64,000 nucleotides of DNA. Origin: Nocardia donostiensis (GTDB lineage Bacteria; Actinomycetota; Actinomycetes; Mycobacteriales; Mycobacteriaceae). Positions 39,677 through 48,636 of this stretch are shown one piece after another. The stretch lies in contig NZ_MUKP01000002.1 in the NCBI RefSeq assembly GCF_002081715.1, positions 124,001-188,000 on the forward strand, given 5' to 3'. Position 1 is the stretch's first letter. Each line of letters opens with the position of its first letter. The notes beneath the pieces were generated by a model. It ran no database searches, was not told the origin of the DNA, and saw only the letters and a list, made by a program, of their open reading frames with translations. The position numbers and the translations under genes were made by a program.

Positions 39677-41959
39677 ATGAGCGCGGTACTCGCGGCATTC
39701 CTGGACGCCTACGGCGTGGCGTTACGCAAGCATCTGACCTCCCCCGCGCTCGACGGGCTGGCCGAGGGGCACGAACTGGGCAGGCGGGCGCTGGTCGAGG
39801 GCATCAGCCTGCTCGACCTCACCGAGCACCACTTCCGGGTGGTCAAACAGGTTCAGGCCGAGCTCGGCGCGGACTCCGACAGCCACCTCGATGAGGAAGC
39901 GCTGGAATTCCTGCTCCAGACCCTGATCACCCTCGACGTCGCCACTCGCGGCTATCTGGACGGCACCCGCCGCTACGAACAGCAGCGCTCCCGTGCCGAC
40001 GATCTGGCCGGGCGCGACGAATTCCGCACCGCGCTGGTGGAATCGTTGCAGGACGGTTTCTTCGTCGCCGACGCGCGCGGCACCATCATCGAGGTGAATT
40101 CGGCGTTCGGGGAACTCACCGGGTACGGCGCGGCCGATGTGCCCTATGCGCTGCCGCATCCGTGGTCGATCCCGGAAGGGCCGCGCTATCCGGATCTGGG
40201 CACCGAGGCGGCGCGGTTCGTCCTGCCCATCCGCCACCACGACGGCCGTGACCGCTGGCTGGCGGTCAGCACCAGCGCGCTGGTCAAACCGGACGGCAAC
40301 GAGCGGATCTTCGTCGGCACCATCCGCGATGTCACCGCCGAACACGACGCACACGCCCGCGACCAAGCCGCATCCCGGCTTGCCACCGCCGTGGCCGCGG
40401 CTACCAGCGTCGCCGAGGTACTCGAGGTGGGTCTCGGTGAACTGCGCCGCACCGTCGATGCCGAGACCGCGGTCGTCGCGGTGTGGACGAACAGGAATAC
40501 CGCGCCTGAGGTGTATGTCTCGGGTGCGGCGGTGGCCTCGGAGAGTGTGGCGACGCCCGCCGCGGGCACGGCGCTCGACAACTGGACGCAGGCGCTGCTG
40601 GAACGGGCCAGGCTGCGCCCGGGCCGGACCTTGGTCGCCATCCCCGAGGGCGCGGAGGGCACCGAGGGGATCGTGGCCCCGCTCGGTGAGACCGGCGACG
40701 CTGCGCTGTGGTTGCGCTTCGCCGCGCCGCGCACCATCGGCGCCGCTGACTGGACGCTGTTCTCGCTGCTCATCGGGCATCTGAGCCTGGCAGTGCAGCG
40801 GGCCCGCAACTTCGATCAGGCGCGTTCGACCTCGTTGACGTTGCAGCGGGCGATGCTCGGCCCGATCGACCTGCCACCCCGGTTCTCGGTGCACTACGAG
40901 CCCGCGCTGCCGCCGCTGGAGATCGGCGGCGACTGGTACGACGTGGTGCCGTTGAAGGACGGCGCGATCGGTATCGTCGTCGGCGATTGTGTGGGCCGTG
41001 GCCTGTCCGCGGCCGTGGTGATGGGCCAGTTGCGCACCGCGGCACGCGCGCTGCTGCTGCGCGGCGCCGGGCCTGCGCAGCTGCTGTCCGAACTGGACCC
41101 GGTCGCGGCCCGTATCCCGGGGGCGGTGTGCACCACGGTGTGCGCGGCGGTTCTCGATCCGGTGCGCGGGTTGGTGCGCTACAGCAATGCGGGCCATATG
41201 CCGCCCATCCTCGCCGATGTGGGGACCACCGGACGCATGCTCGAAGGCGGGCGTTCGGTGCCGCTGGCCACCTTCGAAATGCCGCGGCGCCCGGAGGCCA
41301 CCACCCCGCTGCCCCCCGGATCGACGCTGGTGCTGTTCACCGACGGTCTGGTGGAGCGGCGCGGCGAAGATATCGACGAGGGGTTCGCCAAGATTTCGGC
41401 CGTATTGGCAGGCACGCCCGAGCGCCTGCCGCGCGAGGTGGCCGATGCGGTGCTGTCGGCGCTACGCCCCGACGGCGGCTACGACGACGACGTCGCCATG
41501 GTCGTGTACCGGCAGCCGCCCGCCCCCCTGCGGTTGGACCTGCCTGCCCGCCCCGATCAGTTGTCGGTGTTGCGGCGCACCCTCCGGTCCTGGCTGACCG
41601 CTGCGGCGGTGCCCCACGATCTGGCCTCCGACCTGATCGCCGCGACCAACGAGGCGTGCACCAACAGCATCGAGCACGCCTACCTCGGCGCCGAAGCGAC
41701 GGCCGGGGTGGAGCTGGAAGCCGAGTGCGGCACCGAGGCCGTGGTCATCCAGGTCACCGACCACGGGCGCTGGAAACCGCGGTCGGCCGACCCCGGGCCA
41801 CGTGGCCGCGGTATCGATATGATGAACGCGCTCACCGAGCAGCTCGAGATCGAGCACAGCGACCAGGGCACCCGGGTGCGCATGTCGGTGACGCTGCCCG
41901 CGATCACCTTCCCTGTGGCCAATGCGTTACGCGGCACCAACCGGCGTATCACCCGCTGA
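39677..41959 (+). CDS. rsbU: RsbU-type PP2C phosphatase with PAS, GAF and fused RsbW-like kinase domain
   Basis: 760-aa multidomain switch. Order: RsbU N-terminal domain for RsbT binding (about 1-90, AFLDAYGVALRKHL), PAS (about 115-225), GAF (about 235-380), SpoIIE/PP2C phosphatase (about 390-615; metal residues Asp419 in GGDWYD, Asp437 in VGDCVG, Asp556 in FTDGL, Asp604-605) and a C-terminal HATPase_c (about 625-745; N-box NEACTNSIEHAY, then RGRGIDMMNAL). The last domain is like the RsbW anti-sigma kinase, so phosphatase and kinase are in one chain. GAGG precedes the ATG. Output probably acts on a STAS antagonist. Confidence 0.92.
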   Translation: MSAVLAAFLDAYGVALRKHLTSPALDGLAEGHELGRRALVEGISLLDLTEHHFRVVKQVQAELGADSDSHLDEEALEFLLQTLITLDVATRGYLDGTRRYEQQRSRADDLAGRDEFRTALVESLQDGFFVADARGTIIEVNSAFGELTGYGAADVPYALPHPWSIPEGPRYPDLGTEAARFVLPIRHHDGRDRWLAVSTSALVKPDGNERIFVGTIRDVTAEHDAHARDQAASRLATAVAAATSVAEVLEVGLGELRRTVDAETAVVAVWTNRNTAPEVYVSGAAVASESVATPAAGTALDNWTQALLERARLRPGRTLVAIPEGAEGTEGIVAPLGETGDAALWLRFAAPRTIGAADWTLFSLLIGHLSLAVQRARNFDQARSTSLTLQRAMLGPIDLPPRFSVHYEPALPPLEIGGDWYDVVPLKDGAIGIVVGDCVGRGLSAAVVMGQLRTAARALLLRGAGPAQLLSELDPVAARIPGAVCTTVCAAVLDPVRGLVRYSNAGHMPPILADVGTTGRMLEGGRSVPLATFEMPRRPEATTPLPPGSTLVLFTDGLVERRGEDIDEGFAKISAVLAGTPERLPREVADAVLSALRPDGGYDDDVAMVVYRQPPAPLRLDLPARPDQLSVLRRTLRSWLTAAAVPHDLASDLIAATNEACTNSIEHAYLGAEATAGVELEAECGTEAVVIQVTDHGRWKPRSADPGPRGRGIDMMNALTEQLEIEHSDQGTRVRMSVTLPAITFPVANALRGTNRRITR

Positions 41960-42121
41960 CCGGCCGTGTCGTGCCGTGCCGTCGACCGGGTACAGCACCT
42001 CCGACCTGCGCCGTTGGCCAGTACACGGCGGCGGACGGTAGCATTTCGACCGCAATGAACACGAGCTCGGCGCGTGTGCCTGCCGCATATTCCGTGTCAG
42101 TGCAGCAAGATCGGCGAGTTC

Positions 42122-42517
42122 ATGGCAGATTGTGATGATGTGACAAACACTTCCGGAGACGCGTATCCCCTCACGGACACGATGACCACCTCTGTCGAGA
42201 CGCACGACGACGTGACAGTGCTCACCGTGACCGGCGAGGTCGACTTGGCCACCGCCCCCGCGCTGGAGAACGCGATCGATGCGATCCTCGGCGCCGAGCC
42301 CGCGGGTCTGGTCATCGATCTGACCGCGGTCAGCTTCCTCGCCTCGGCCGGGATGGCCGCACTGGTCGCCGCACACCAGCGCGCGGGCACAACGTCGATC
42401 GCCGTTGTCGCCGACGGCCCCGCAACCAGCCGCCAGCTCAAGATGACCAGCCTCGACCGGGTCTTTGCCCTGCACACCACCCTGGACGACGCCCTGGCAG
42501 GTCTGCGCGGCAACTGA
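42122..42517 (+). CDS. Anti-sigma factor antagonist (STAS, RsbV-like)
   Basis: 131-aa single STAS domain (THDDVTVLTVTGEVDLATAPALE; phosphorylatable Ser in FLASAGMAAL). Such proteins, when unphosphorylated, bind the anti-sigma kinase and free a sigma factor. It lies 162 bp after the RsbU-type gene, probably a target of its phosphatase and kinase domains. The start at 42122 follows GGCGAG; an alternative ATG is at 42182. No sigma factor gene is next to it. Confidence 0.88.
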   Translation: MADCDDVTNTSGDAYPLTDTMTTSVETHDDVTVLTVTGEVDLATAPALENAIDAILGAEPAGLVIDLTAVSFLASAGMAALVAAHQRAGTTSIAVVADGPATSRQLKMTSLDRVFALHTTLDDALAGLRGN

Positions 42518-42588
42518 GACGGCACCCCACGCGGCGGGCCGGAGGCTTTCGGCTCGGACCCGTCGTTGCGGCCGCGCCCGCAACCGGT

Positions 42589-43629
42589 TCAGCCGCAGAG
42601 CGTGCGCAACTGTTCGATCAGCGCGACCCGCTCGGCTGCGGTCGAGGCCATCGGCAACACGTTCAGCACGGTGACACCTGCTTCCTTGAAAGCGGCGATA
42701 CGTTCTTTCACGAAACCAGCCGGGCCGATCAGCGACACATCCCGGGCCAGGTCCTCGGGTACCGCCGCGGCGGCTTCCTGCTTCCTACCTGCCAGGTACA
42801 GCTCCTGGATGCGGTCGGCCGCTGCGCCGTAGCCGTAGTTGGTGGCCAACGCATGGTAGAAGTTCTTGCCCTTGGCGCCCATACCGCCGATGTAGAGGGC
42901 GAGCGTCGGCTTGACGAATTCCAGCAGCGGCGTCACGTTCTCGCCGATCGCCAGCGCGGGACCGGCGTACACGTCGAGCGGCCCCAGCGCCGGGTCCCTT
43001 TTCGCCAGCCCGGACCGTAGTGCGTCCCCCCACACCTGCTCGGCCTGCTCCGGCAGGAAGAAGATCGGCTGCCAGCCCTCGGCGATCTCGGCGGCCAGCG
43101 CCACGTTCTTCGGGCCGAGCGCGGCCAGTAGCACCGGAATACGTTCGCGCACCGGTCGATTGATCAGCTTCAACGGTTTTCCGAGACCGGTGCCCCGACC
43201 CTCCGGCAGCGGGATCTGATAATGCTTGCCCTGGTATTCCAGCCGTTCCCGGCGCCACACCTTCCGGCAGATCTCCACGACCTCCCTGGTACGCCCGATG
43301 GGCGCGTCGTAGGGCACACCGTGGAAGCCTTCGATCACCTGTGGTCCCGACGCGCCGAGGCCGAGCACGAAACGGCCGTCGGAGACGAAATCCAGACCTG
43401 CTGCGGTCATCGCGGTCAGGCTCGGTGTGCGGGTGTAGAGCTGCAGGATGCCCGAAGCAAGCTGCAGTCTGGTGGTTTTGGCCGCAAGGTATCCCAGCGC
43501 GCTGACCGCGTCGAACGAGTACGCCTCGGGCACGAAAACGATGTCCAGGCCCGCCCGCTCCAGGTCGGCCACCTCGGCCGCGGCTTCAGTGAAACCGCCC
43601 GAATAGTTGATACCCAATCCGATCCGCAT
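42589..43629 (-). CDS. LLM-class F420-dependent oxidoreductase
   Basis: 346-aa luciferase-like TIM-barrel oxidoreductase. Visible: MRIGLGINYSGGF, DIVFVPEAYSFDAVSALGYLAA, LGLGASGPQVIEGFHG, PVLLAALGPKNVALAAEIAEGW, the pattern of actinobacterial F420-type (not FMN-type) members. It transfers hydride between F420 and an unknown substrate. The start at 43629 leaves the family N-terminus; two earlier ATGs are possible. It is divergent from the cyclodeaminase-like gene. Confidence 0.88.
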   Translation of the reverse strand: MRIGLGINYSGGFTEAAAEVADLERAGLDIVFVPEAYSFDAVSALGYLAAKTTRLQLASGILQLYTRTPSLTAMTAAGLDFVSDGRFVLGLGASGPQVIEGFHGVPYDAPIGRTREVVEICRKVWRRERLEYQGKHYQIPLPEGRGTGLGKPLKLINRPVRERIPVLLAALGPKNVALAAEIAEGWQPIFFLPEQAEQVWGDALRSGLAKRDPALGPLDVYAGPALAIGENVTPLLEFVKPTLALYIGGMGAKGKNFYHALATNYGYGAAADRIQELYLAGRKQEAAAAVPEDLARDVSLIGPAGFVKERIAAFKEAGVTVLNVLPMASTAAERVALIEQLRTLCG

Positions 43630-43739
43630 AGCACTCAACATAACCACGGCTACGGAGCGGCCAGGCACCGGCCACGCCGCCCGAGACGGTACGGTGATCG
43701 TCGTACCCACCCACAACAGAACGATCGAAAGGCCAGCCC

Positions 43740-44402
43740 GTGTCGCAGCCCACCACGCCGCCCCGAGACACCGCGACCACCTTCGGCGGCTGGACGATCG
43801 GCGGGTACCTGACCGAACTGGCCGCGAAGGTACCTGCCCCGGGCGGGGGGGCTGTCGCGGCCCTGCACGTTGCCCAGGCCGCGGCGCTGGTGGCGATGGT
43901 CGCCCGCTACACCACGCGCGCCAAGGACGCCGAGCACCGGCCTGCGGTGGACCGCATCATCGCCGCCGCCGACGCCGCTCGCGAGCGCGCCCTGGCCCTC
44001 GCCGATGCCGACGCGTCGGCATTCACCGCCGTAGGCGCAGCCTACAAACTGCCTGCAACCACCGAGGAAGAGAGCGCCGACCGCAATGCCGCGGTCACCG
44101 CGGCGCTGGTCGAGGCCGCGCGCGTCCCCGCCGCCGTGGTCGACGAAGCCGACGAGGTGCTCTCGCTGGCGGCCGAACTGCTGCCCATCGGCAACCCGAA
44201 CGTCGTCACCGATATCGGGGCCGCCGCCGACGCCGCCCGCGCCGCCGCGGCGAGTTCGCAGCTCAATATCGAAATCAACACGTCCTCGCTGCCCGAAGCC
44301 CAGGGCGCCGCCTTCGCCGCGACGCTGGCCAGGATCGAGGAAATCTCCGCCCGCGCCGACGCGCTGCACGCCGATGTGCTGAGCGCAGTACGCGGTCGTT
44401 GA
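43740..44402 (+). CDS. Cyclodeaminase/cyclohydrolase family protein (FTCD C-terminal-like)
   Basis: 220-aa all-helical protein of the formiminotetrahydrofolate cyclodeaminase family. It has VPAPGGGAVAALHVAQAAAL, the conserved folate-binding start, and the expected Asn/Thr-rich stretch (GNPNVVTDIGAAADAA). Family members close the formimino-THF ring with loss of ammonia; a stand-alone gene without histidine-degradation partners leaves the true substrate open. It starts with GTG at 43740 after AAAGG. A small inverted repeat (TTTTCGC-AG-GCGAAAA, 44435-44450) follows. Confidence 0.85.
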   Translation: MSQPTTPPRDTATTFGGWTIGGYLTELAAKVPAPGGGAVAALHVAQAAALVAMVARYTTRAKDAEHRPAVDRIIAAADAARERALALADADASAFTAVGAAYKLPATTEEESADRNAAVTAALVEAARVPAAVVDEADEVLSLAAELLPIGNPNVVTDIGAAADAARAAAASSQLNIEINTSSLPEAQGAAFAATLARIEEISARADALHADVLSAVRGR

Positions 44403-44434
44403 ACGACACGCGTTTACCACTGTTTGCGATCTCG

Positions 44435-44450
44435 TTTTCGCAGGCGAAAA
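44435..44450. repeat. Inverted repeat in the gap after the cyclodeaminase-like gene
   Basis: Two perfect 7-bp arms with a two-base centre, 32 bp after the stop codon. It lies in a 283-bp region of lower GC that holds no credible gene. It could be a terminator or a binding site for control of the following small gene. Confidence 0.4.
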
Positions 44451-44685
44451 GCTGTATCAGCCTGCGAGGAATTCCGATCGACTCGGCAAGTTACGGTTTC
44501 AGCGTAGAATGGGATGGGGTCGGTTGACCCGGATTTTCCAACTGCTCGACTGCATCACCTGCTCTACCAAGCTCGACGAGTTACCAGCTCCACGCTCCAC
44601 CCGTTAGACCGGACGGCCGGAACTCGCGGCCGCCCACGGACATCACGGAACTGTTTGCTCCAGCTCGACAGTGCAGGAGGTAACG

Positions 44686-45072
44686 GTGAGGATCGGGTAC
44701 ACATCGGCGCCGCTGGCGTTCGAACCGGACGAGCTGTTGCGCCGGGCGGCAGGTTCGTCTCCCACGACCAACAGCCACCCCACCGCGGTCGAGGGCTCAC
44801 CGCCGGACTCAGAGGGTTTATCCCGCCACGTGGGCGAGGAAACCGGTATCGATGTCGTCGCCGAACGGCAAGTCGTCTCCAATATCGCCGACTGCTCGGC
44901 CGACCCGGGTGCGCTGACCGCAGGACAAGCCGAGCGCGCCCACGTCATCCACCGCTACTGTTCACCCGAGTGCTTGGTCCGCAGACGGGCCGAGGTCACG
45001 ATGAACGCGCTCGCTCCAGGCGATCCCGCGTTAGATATTTCCCCCGATCGGACGGGGATCGGCGCCGACTGA
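44686..45072 (+). CDS. Small Cys-containing protein of unknown function
   Basis: 128-aa protein not assigned to a family. It starts with GTG behind a strong AGGAGG site. Cysteines 70, 92 and 96 and His89 (HRYCSPECLVRR) look like part of a zinc-binding knuckle, perhaps a treble-clef-like finger. The rest is Ser/Pro/Glu-rich and probably flexible. It precedes the glycosyltransferase gene by 184 bp on the same strand; whether they share a transcript is unclear. Confidence 0.6.
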   Translation: MRIGYTSAPLAFEPDELLRRAAGSSPTTNSHPTAVEGSPPDSEGLSRHVGEETGIDVVAERQVVSNIADCSADPGALTAGQAERAHVIHRYCSPECLVRRRAEVTMNALAPGDPALDISPDRTGIGAD

Positions 45073-45256
45073 TTCGACTATGGGCGCCTGTTCTATGTGT
45101 TCGTCGCACATTGCGCTATCGGCGTGCGCCGGAATAGAAACGGTGCAGCTCGAAAACCAGTTCACCTGACAATCGAATGGTTCTTGATCAGCTCCATCCC
45201 ACTGGCCGGACGGCTATTTCCATCTGCTTTGCGGCCACCAGCTGAGGAGGAATACG

Positions 45257-46504
45257 TTGAGCACCATATTCTCGACCGAAGACACCGATTCCGGTTTACT
45301 GGCGCGAAAACCACGGCGCGTCAGGTTTTCCGGGTCGGGTCGCCACCACCGGCTCAACATCGTTCTCGTCGCTCCGCCGTATTTCGATGTTCCCCCCGGC
45401 GGGTACGGGGGTGTGGAGGCCGTCGTTGCCGAACTGGCCGATACTCTGGTCGCCCGCGGGCATCGGGTGACGCTGCTCGGCACCGGAAAGCCCGGTACCG
45501 ACGCCGAGTTCGTCCCGGTATGGGACCGAACCCAGGCCGACCGGCTCGGCGACCCGTTCCCGGAGGTGGTCAACGCGCTGAAGGTGCGGCGCATCGTGGA
45601 GAAGCTGGCCAAGGCCAGGCATATCGACATCATCCATGATCACACCTTCGCCGGCCCGCTCAACGCCCCCGCCTACGAAGCGCTCGGCATCCCCACCGCG
45701 GTCACCGTGCACGGTCCGGTCGACAACGATATGTGGGAGTACTACGGCGCGCTCGACGAACACACCCGGCTGATCGCGATCAGTGATCGGCAGCGGGCGC
45801 TGGCACCGGATTTCAATTGGATCGGTCGGGTGCACAACGCTCTTCGGCCCAGCGAATGGCCGTTCCGCACCGAAAAGAAGGACTACGCCCTGTTCCTCGG
45901 CCGCTACGCACCGTACAAGGGCCCGCATCTGGCGCTGCAGGCCGCGCACGCTGCCGGGGTGCCGTTGATCCTCGCCGGCAAATGCAACGAACCGCCGGAA
46001 AAGGCGTTCTTCGCCAAGGAGATCGAGCCGCTGCTCACCGAAAACGACACCGTCTTCGGTGAGGCGGACGCGGTGGCCAAACGAGAACTGTTCGCCTCCG
46101 CGCGCTGCCTGCTGTTCCCCATCCAGTGGGAGGAGCCGTTCGGCATCGTGATGATCGAGGCGATGGCATGCGGTACACCGGTTGTCGCGTTGCGCGGCGG
46201 CGCGGTGGAGGAGGTGGTCGCCGACGGCGTCACCGGCATCATCTGCGACGAACCGTCGGAACTGCCCGCCGCAATCGCCGAGGCGAGCAAGCTCGATCCG
46301 CACGCCTGCCGTCGGCGTGTCGAAGATCTTTTCGGCGTGGATCAGCTGGGAGCCGGATATGAGGCCGCCTATTACCGCATACTCGATGCATGGGACGAAT
46401 CCCACAGCAAGGGTGAGCTATTGACGGCCGTCGGGCACCGCCGCAGCGGAACGCACAATACGCGGGCGGAAACCGGCACGACCCCGGTATGGAGCCGAGC
46501 ATGA
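45257..46504 (+). CDS. Family 4 glycosyltransferase
   Basis: 415-aa GT-B fold enzyme. The N-terminal domain has PPYFDVPPGGYGGVEAVVAELA, a typical nucleotide-sugar GT4 loop; the C-terminal domain carries FLGRYAPYKGPHLAL and the catalytic/phosphate-binding EPFGIVMIEAMACGTPVVA (E-x7-E). It transfers a sugar from a nucleotide donor; acceptor unknown. It begins with TTG at 45257 after a perfect GAGGAGG site. Its stop overlaps the debranching enzyme start (ATGA), so translation is coupled and both act together, perhaps on a glucan. Confidence 0.9.
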   Translation: MSTIFSTEDTDSGLLARKPRRVRFSGSGRHHRLNIVLVAPPYFDVPPGGYGGVEAVVAELADTLVARGHRVTLLGTGKPGTDAEFVPVWDRTQADRLGDPFPEVVNALKVRRIVEKLAKARHIDIIHDHTFAGPLNAPAYEALGIPTAVTVHGPVDNDMWEYYGALDEHTRLIAISDRQRALAPDFNWIGRVHNALRPSEWPFRTEKKDYALFLGRYAPYKGPHLALQAAHAAGVPLILAGKCNEPPEKAFFAKEIEPLLTENDTVFGEADAVAKRELFASARCLLFPIQWEEPFGIVMIEAMACGTPVVALRGGAVEEVVADGVTGIICDEPSELPAAIAEASKLDPHACRRRVEDLFGVDQLGAGYEAAYYRILDAWDESHSKGELLTAVGHRRSGTHNTRAETGTTPVWSRA

Positions 46505-48612
46505 TCGTACCGCCCAGAGTCCTCAACTCCGGTCAGCCCACCGCCATCAATGGTGGCGGTGGGACTGTCACCCTGGTCGAGGCGAGCACGTTCTGCCTGT
46601 CCGACCATCTGGGTGATATCCACTCCGGCACCTCGCAAGGTTTGTTCTTCCGCGATGCCAGGGTGATCTCGCGCTGGGAGTTGCGGTTGGACGGTCAGCC
46701 TGCCGAACATCTGACCGTCCTCACTCCGGAGGCATTCAAGGCCAGGTTCATCCTGCGTAAGCCGCCGCGGCCTGGCGTGGCCGACAGCACGGTGCTGGTG
46801 GTGCGCCGCCGGCTCATCGGGGATGGGATGCGCGAAACCATCACCGTGCACAATCTGGGCCACGAGGACACGGCGATGACGATCACGCTGTTCACCGACG
46901 CCGATTTCGCGGATCTGTTCGCCGTCAAGGAAGGCCGCAATCACGTGGGCAGCGCCGAACAGGTCGCCGCCGACGGCGAACTGCACCTGACCGATCACGC
47001 CGAACCCGGCCGTGGCCTGACCATCAGCGCTACGGCCGGCCCGGTCATGTTGCCCGGCACGGTCAACTGGCAGGTGGTGGTGCCTGCGCACGGCCGGTGG
47101 CATACCGAGATCCTGGCCCAGCCGGTGCTGTCGCATCGGCGCGTACAGATGGCTTTCGGTGATGACGAGGACAGCCCGATCAGCCGGCTCAAGGCCTGGC
47201 GGGCAACGGCGACCGACCTGACGGCCACCGACCCCAACCTCACCGAGGTGCTGCAACGCACCGAAAGCGATCTGGGCGCGCTGCGTATCGACGGCCGCGA
47301 CAACGATTCCCCGGCCTATGTAGCCGCGGGCGCTCCATGGTTCATGACGCTGTTCGGGCGCGACAGCCTGCTCACCTCGTGGATGGCGTTGCCGCTGGAC
47401 TCCGCGCTGGCGGTGGGCACACTGCGCCAACTCGCGAAATTGCAGGGCAAAACGGTCAATCCGATCACCGAGGAGGAACCGGGCCGCATCATGCACGAGA
47501 TGCGGCACGGTCCCGCCAGCGGGGCGGTACTGGGCGGCACGGTGTACTACGGGTCGGTGGACGCGACCCCGCTGTTCGTGATGCTGCTCGCCGAATGCTG
47601 GCGCTGGGGCGCCGACGAATCAGTGATCAAGGAGTTGCTGCCTGCCGCCGATGCGGCGCTGGCCTGGATCGACGAGTACGGCGACGCCGACGGCGACGGG
47701 TTCGTCGAATACCGGCGCAAAACCGACCGCGGCCTGACCAACCAGGGGTGGAAGGACAGCTTCGACGCGATCAACGATTCGAGCGGGCACCTGGCCGAAC
47801 CGTCCATCGCGCTGTGCGAGGTGCAGGGGTATGTGTACGCCGCACGGCTGGCACGCGCCGAACTGGCCGACCATTTCGGCGACACCGAGACCGCGAACAC
47901 GTTGCGCGCACAGGCCGAGGACCTGAAAAGCCGGTTCGACGAGGCGTTCTGGGTGCAGAAGAACGGCTGGTACGCGGTCGCGTTGGACGGCCAGAAGAAC
48001 CAGGTCGATGCTCTGACCAGCAACGCAGCCCAATGCCTGTGGACCGGGATCGTGGGCGAGGACCGCGCCGCCGAACTGGTCGACCGGCTCGCCGACCCGA
48101 GCATGGACAGCGGTTTCGGGTTGCGCACCCTGGCCTCGACCATGGGCGCGTTCAATCCGATGAGCTACCACAATGGATCGGTGTGGCCGCACGACACCGC
48201 GATCGCGGTGGCCGGACTGCTGCGCTACCGGCATGTGCCTGGCGCGGGAGAGCTCGCCGAACGGCTCGCCACCGGGCTGCTCGACGCGGCTACCGATTTC
48301 GGTGGGCGGCTACCGGAGTTGTTCTGCGGTTTCGCCCGTACCGATTTCCGGTCGCCGATCCCCTACCCCACCTCGTGTTCGCCGCAGGCGTGGGCCAGCG
48401 CGGCGCCGCTGCTGCTGGTGCGCTCCTTCCTCGGTTTGAACCCGTGCGTACCGGGTCGTGTCTTGAAGGTGACCCCGCATCTGCCGCGGGAATGGGGCAA
48501 GCTCGTGCTCACCGATCTGCGGTTGGGCCGGGCGACCGTCAGCATTCAAGCCGAAGGATCGACAATGCACGTCCACGGCCTGCCCGAGGACTGGGAACTG
48601 GTGACCGACTGA
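46501..48612 (+). CDS. Glycogen debranching enzyme-like (GDE N-terminal bis domain + amylo-1,6-glucosidase)
   Basis: 703-aa enzyme. The N-terminal beta domain (about 20-220; HLGDIHSGTSQGLFFRDARVISRW) matches the bis GDE_N domain; the C-terminal alpha/alpha toroid (about 270-640) carries FMTLFGRDSLLTSWMAL, DRGLTNQGWKDSFDAI and NGSVWPHDTAIA, the catalytic surroundings of amylo-alpha-1,6-glucosidases. It probably trims alpha-1,6 branches or similar glucosides. ATG at 46501 overlaps the glycosyltransferase stop and has GGAG upstream. The family also includes trehalose/mannosylglycerate hydrolases, so the substrate is open. Confidence 0.88.
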   Translation: MIVPPRVLNSGQPTAINGGGGTVTLVEASTFCLSDHLGDIHSGTSQGLFFRDARVISRWELRLDGQPAEHLTVLTPEAFKARFILRKPPRPGVADSTVLVVRRRLIGDGMRETITVHNLGHEDTAMTITLFTDADFADLFAVKEGRNHVGSAEQVAADGELHLTDHAEPGRGLTISATAGPVMLPGTVNWQVVVPAHGRWHTEILAQPVLSHRRVQMAFGDDEDSPISRLKAWRATATDLTATDPNLTEVLQRTESDLGALRIDGRDNDSPAYVAAGAPWFMTLFGRDSLLTSWMALPLDSALAVGTLRQLAKLQGKTVNPITEEEPGRIMHEMRHGPASGAVLGGTVYYGSVDATPLFVMLLAECWRWGADESVIKELLPAADAALAWIDEYGDADGDGFVEYRRKTDRGLTNQGWKDSFDAINDSSGHLAEPSIALCEVQGYVYAARLARAELADHFGDTETANTLRAQAEDLKSRFDEAFWVQKNGWYAVALDGQKNQVDALTSNAAQCLWTGIVGEDRAAELVDRLADPSMDSGFGLRTLASTMGAFNPMSYHNGSVWPHDTAIAVAGLLRYRHVPGAGELAERLATGLLDAATDFGGRLPELFCGFARTDFRSPIPYPTSCSPQAWASAAPLLLVRSFLGLNPCVPGRVLKVTPHLPREWGKLVLTDLRLGRATVSIQAEGSTMHVHGLPEDWELVTD

Positions 48613-48636
48613 CCCGTCTCGAGAAGGGGGTGAGCC

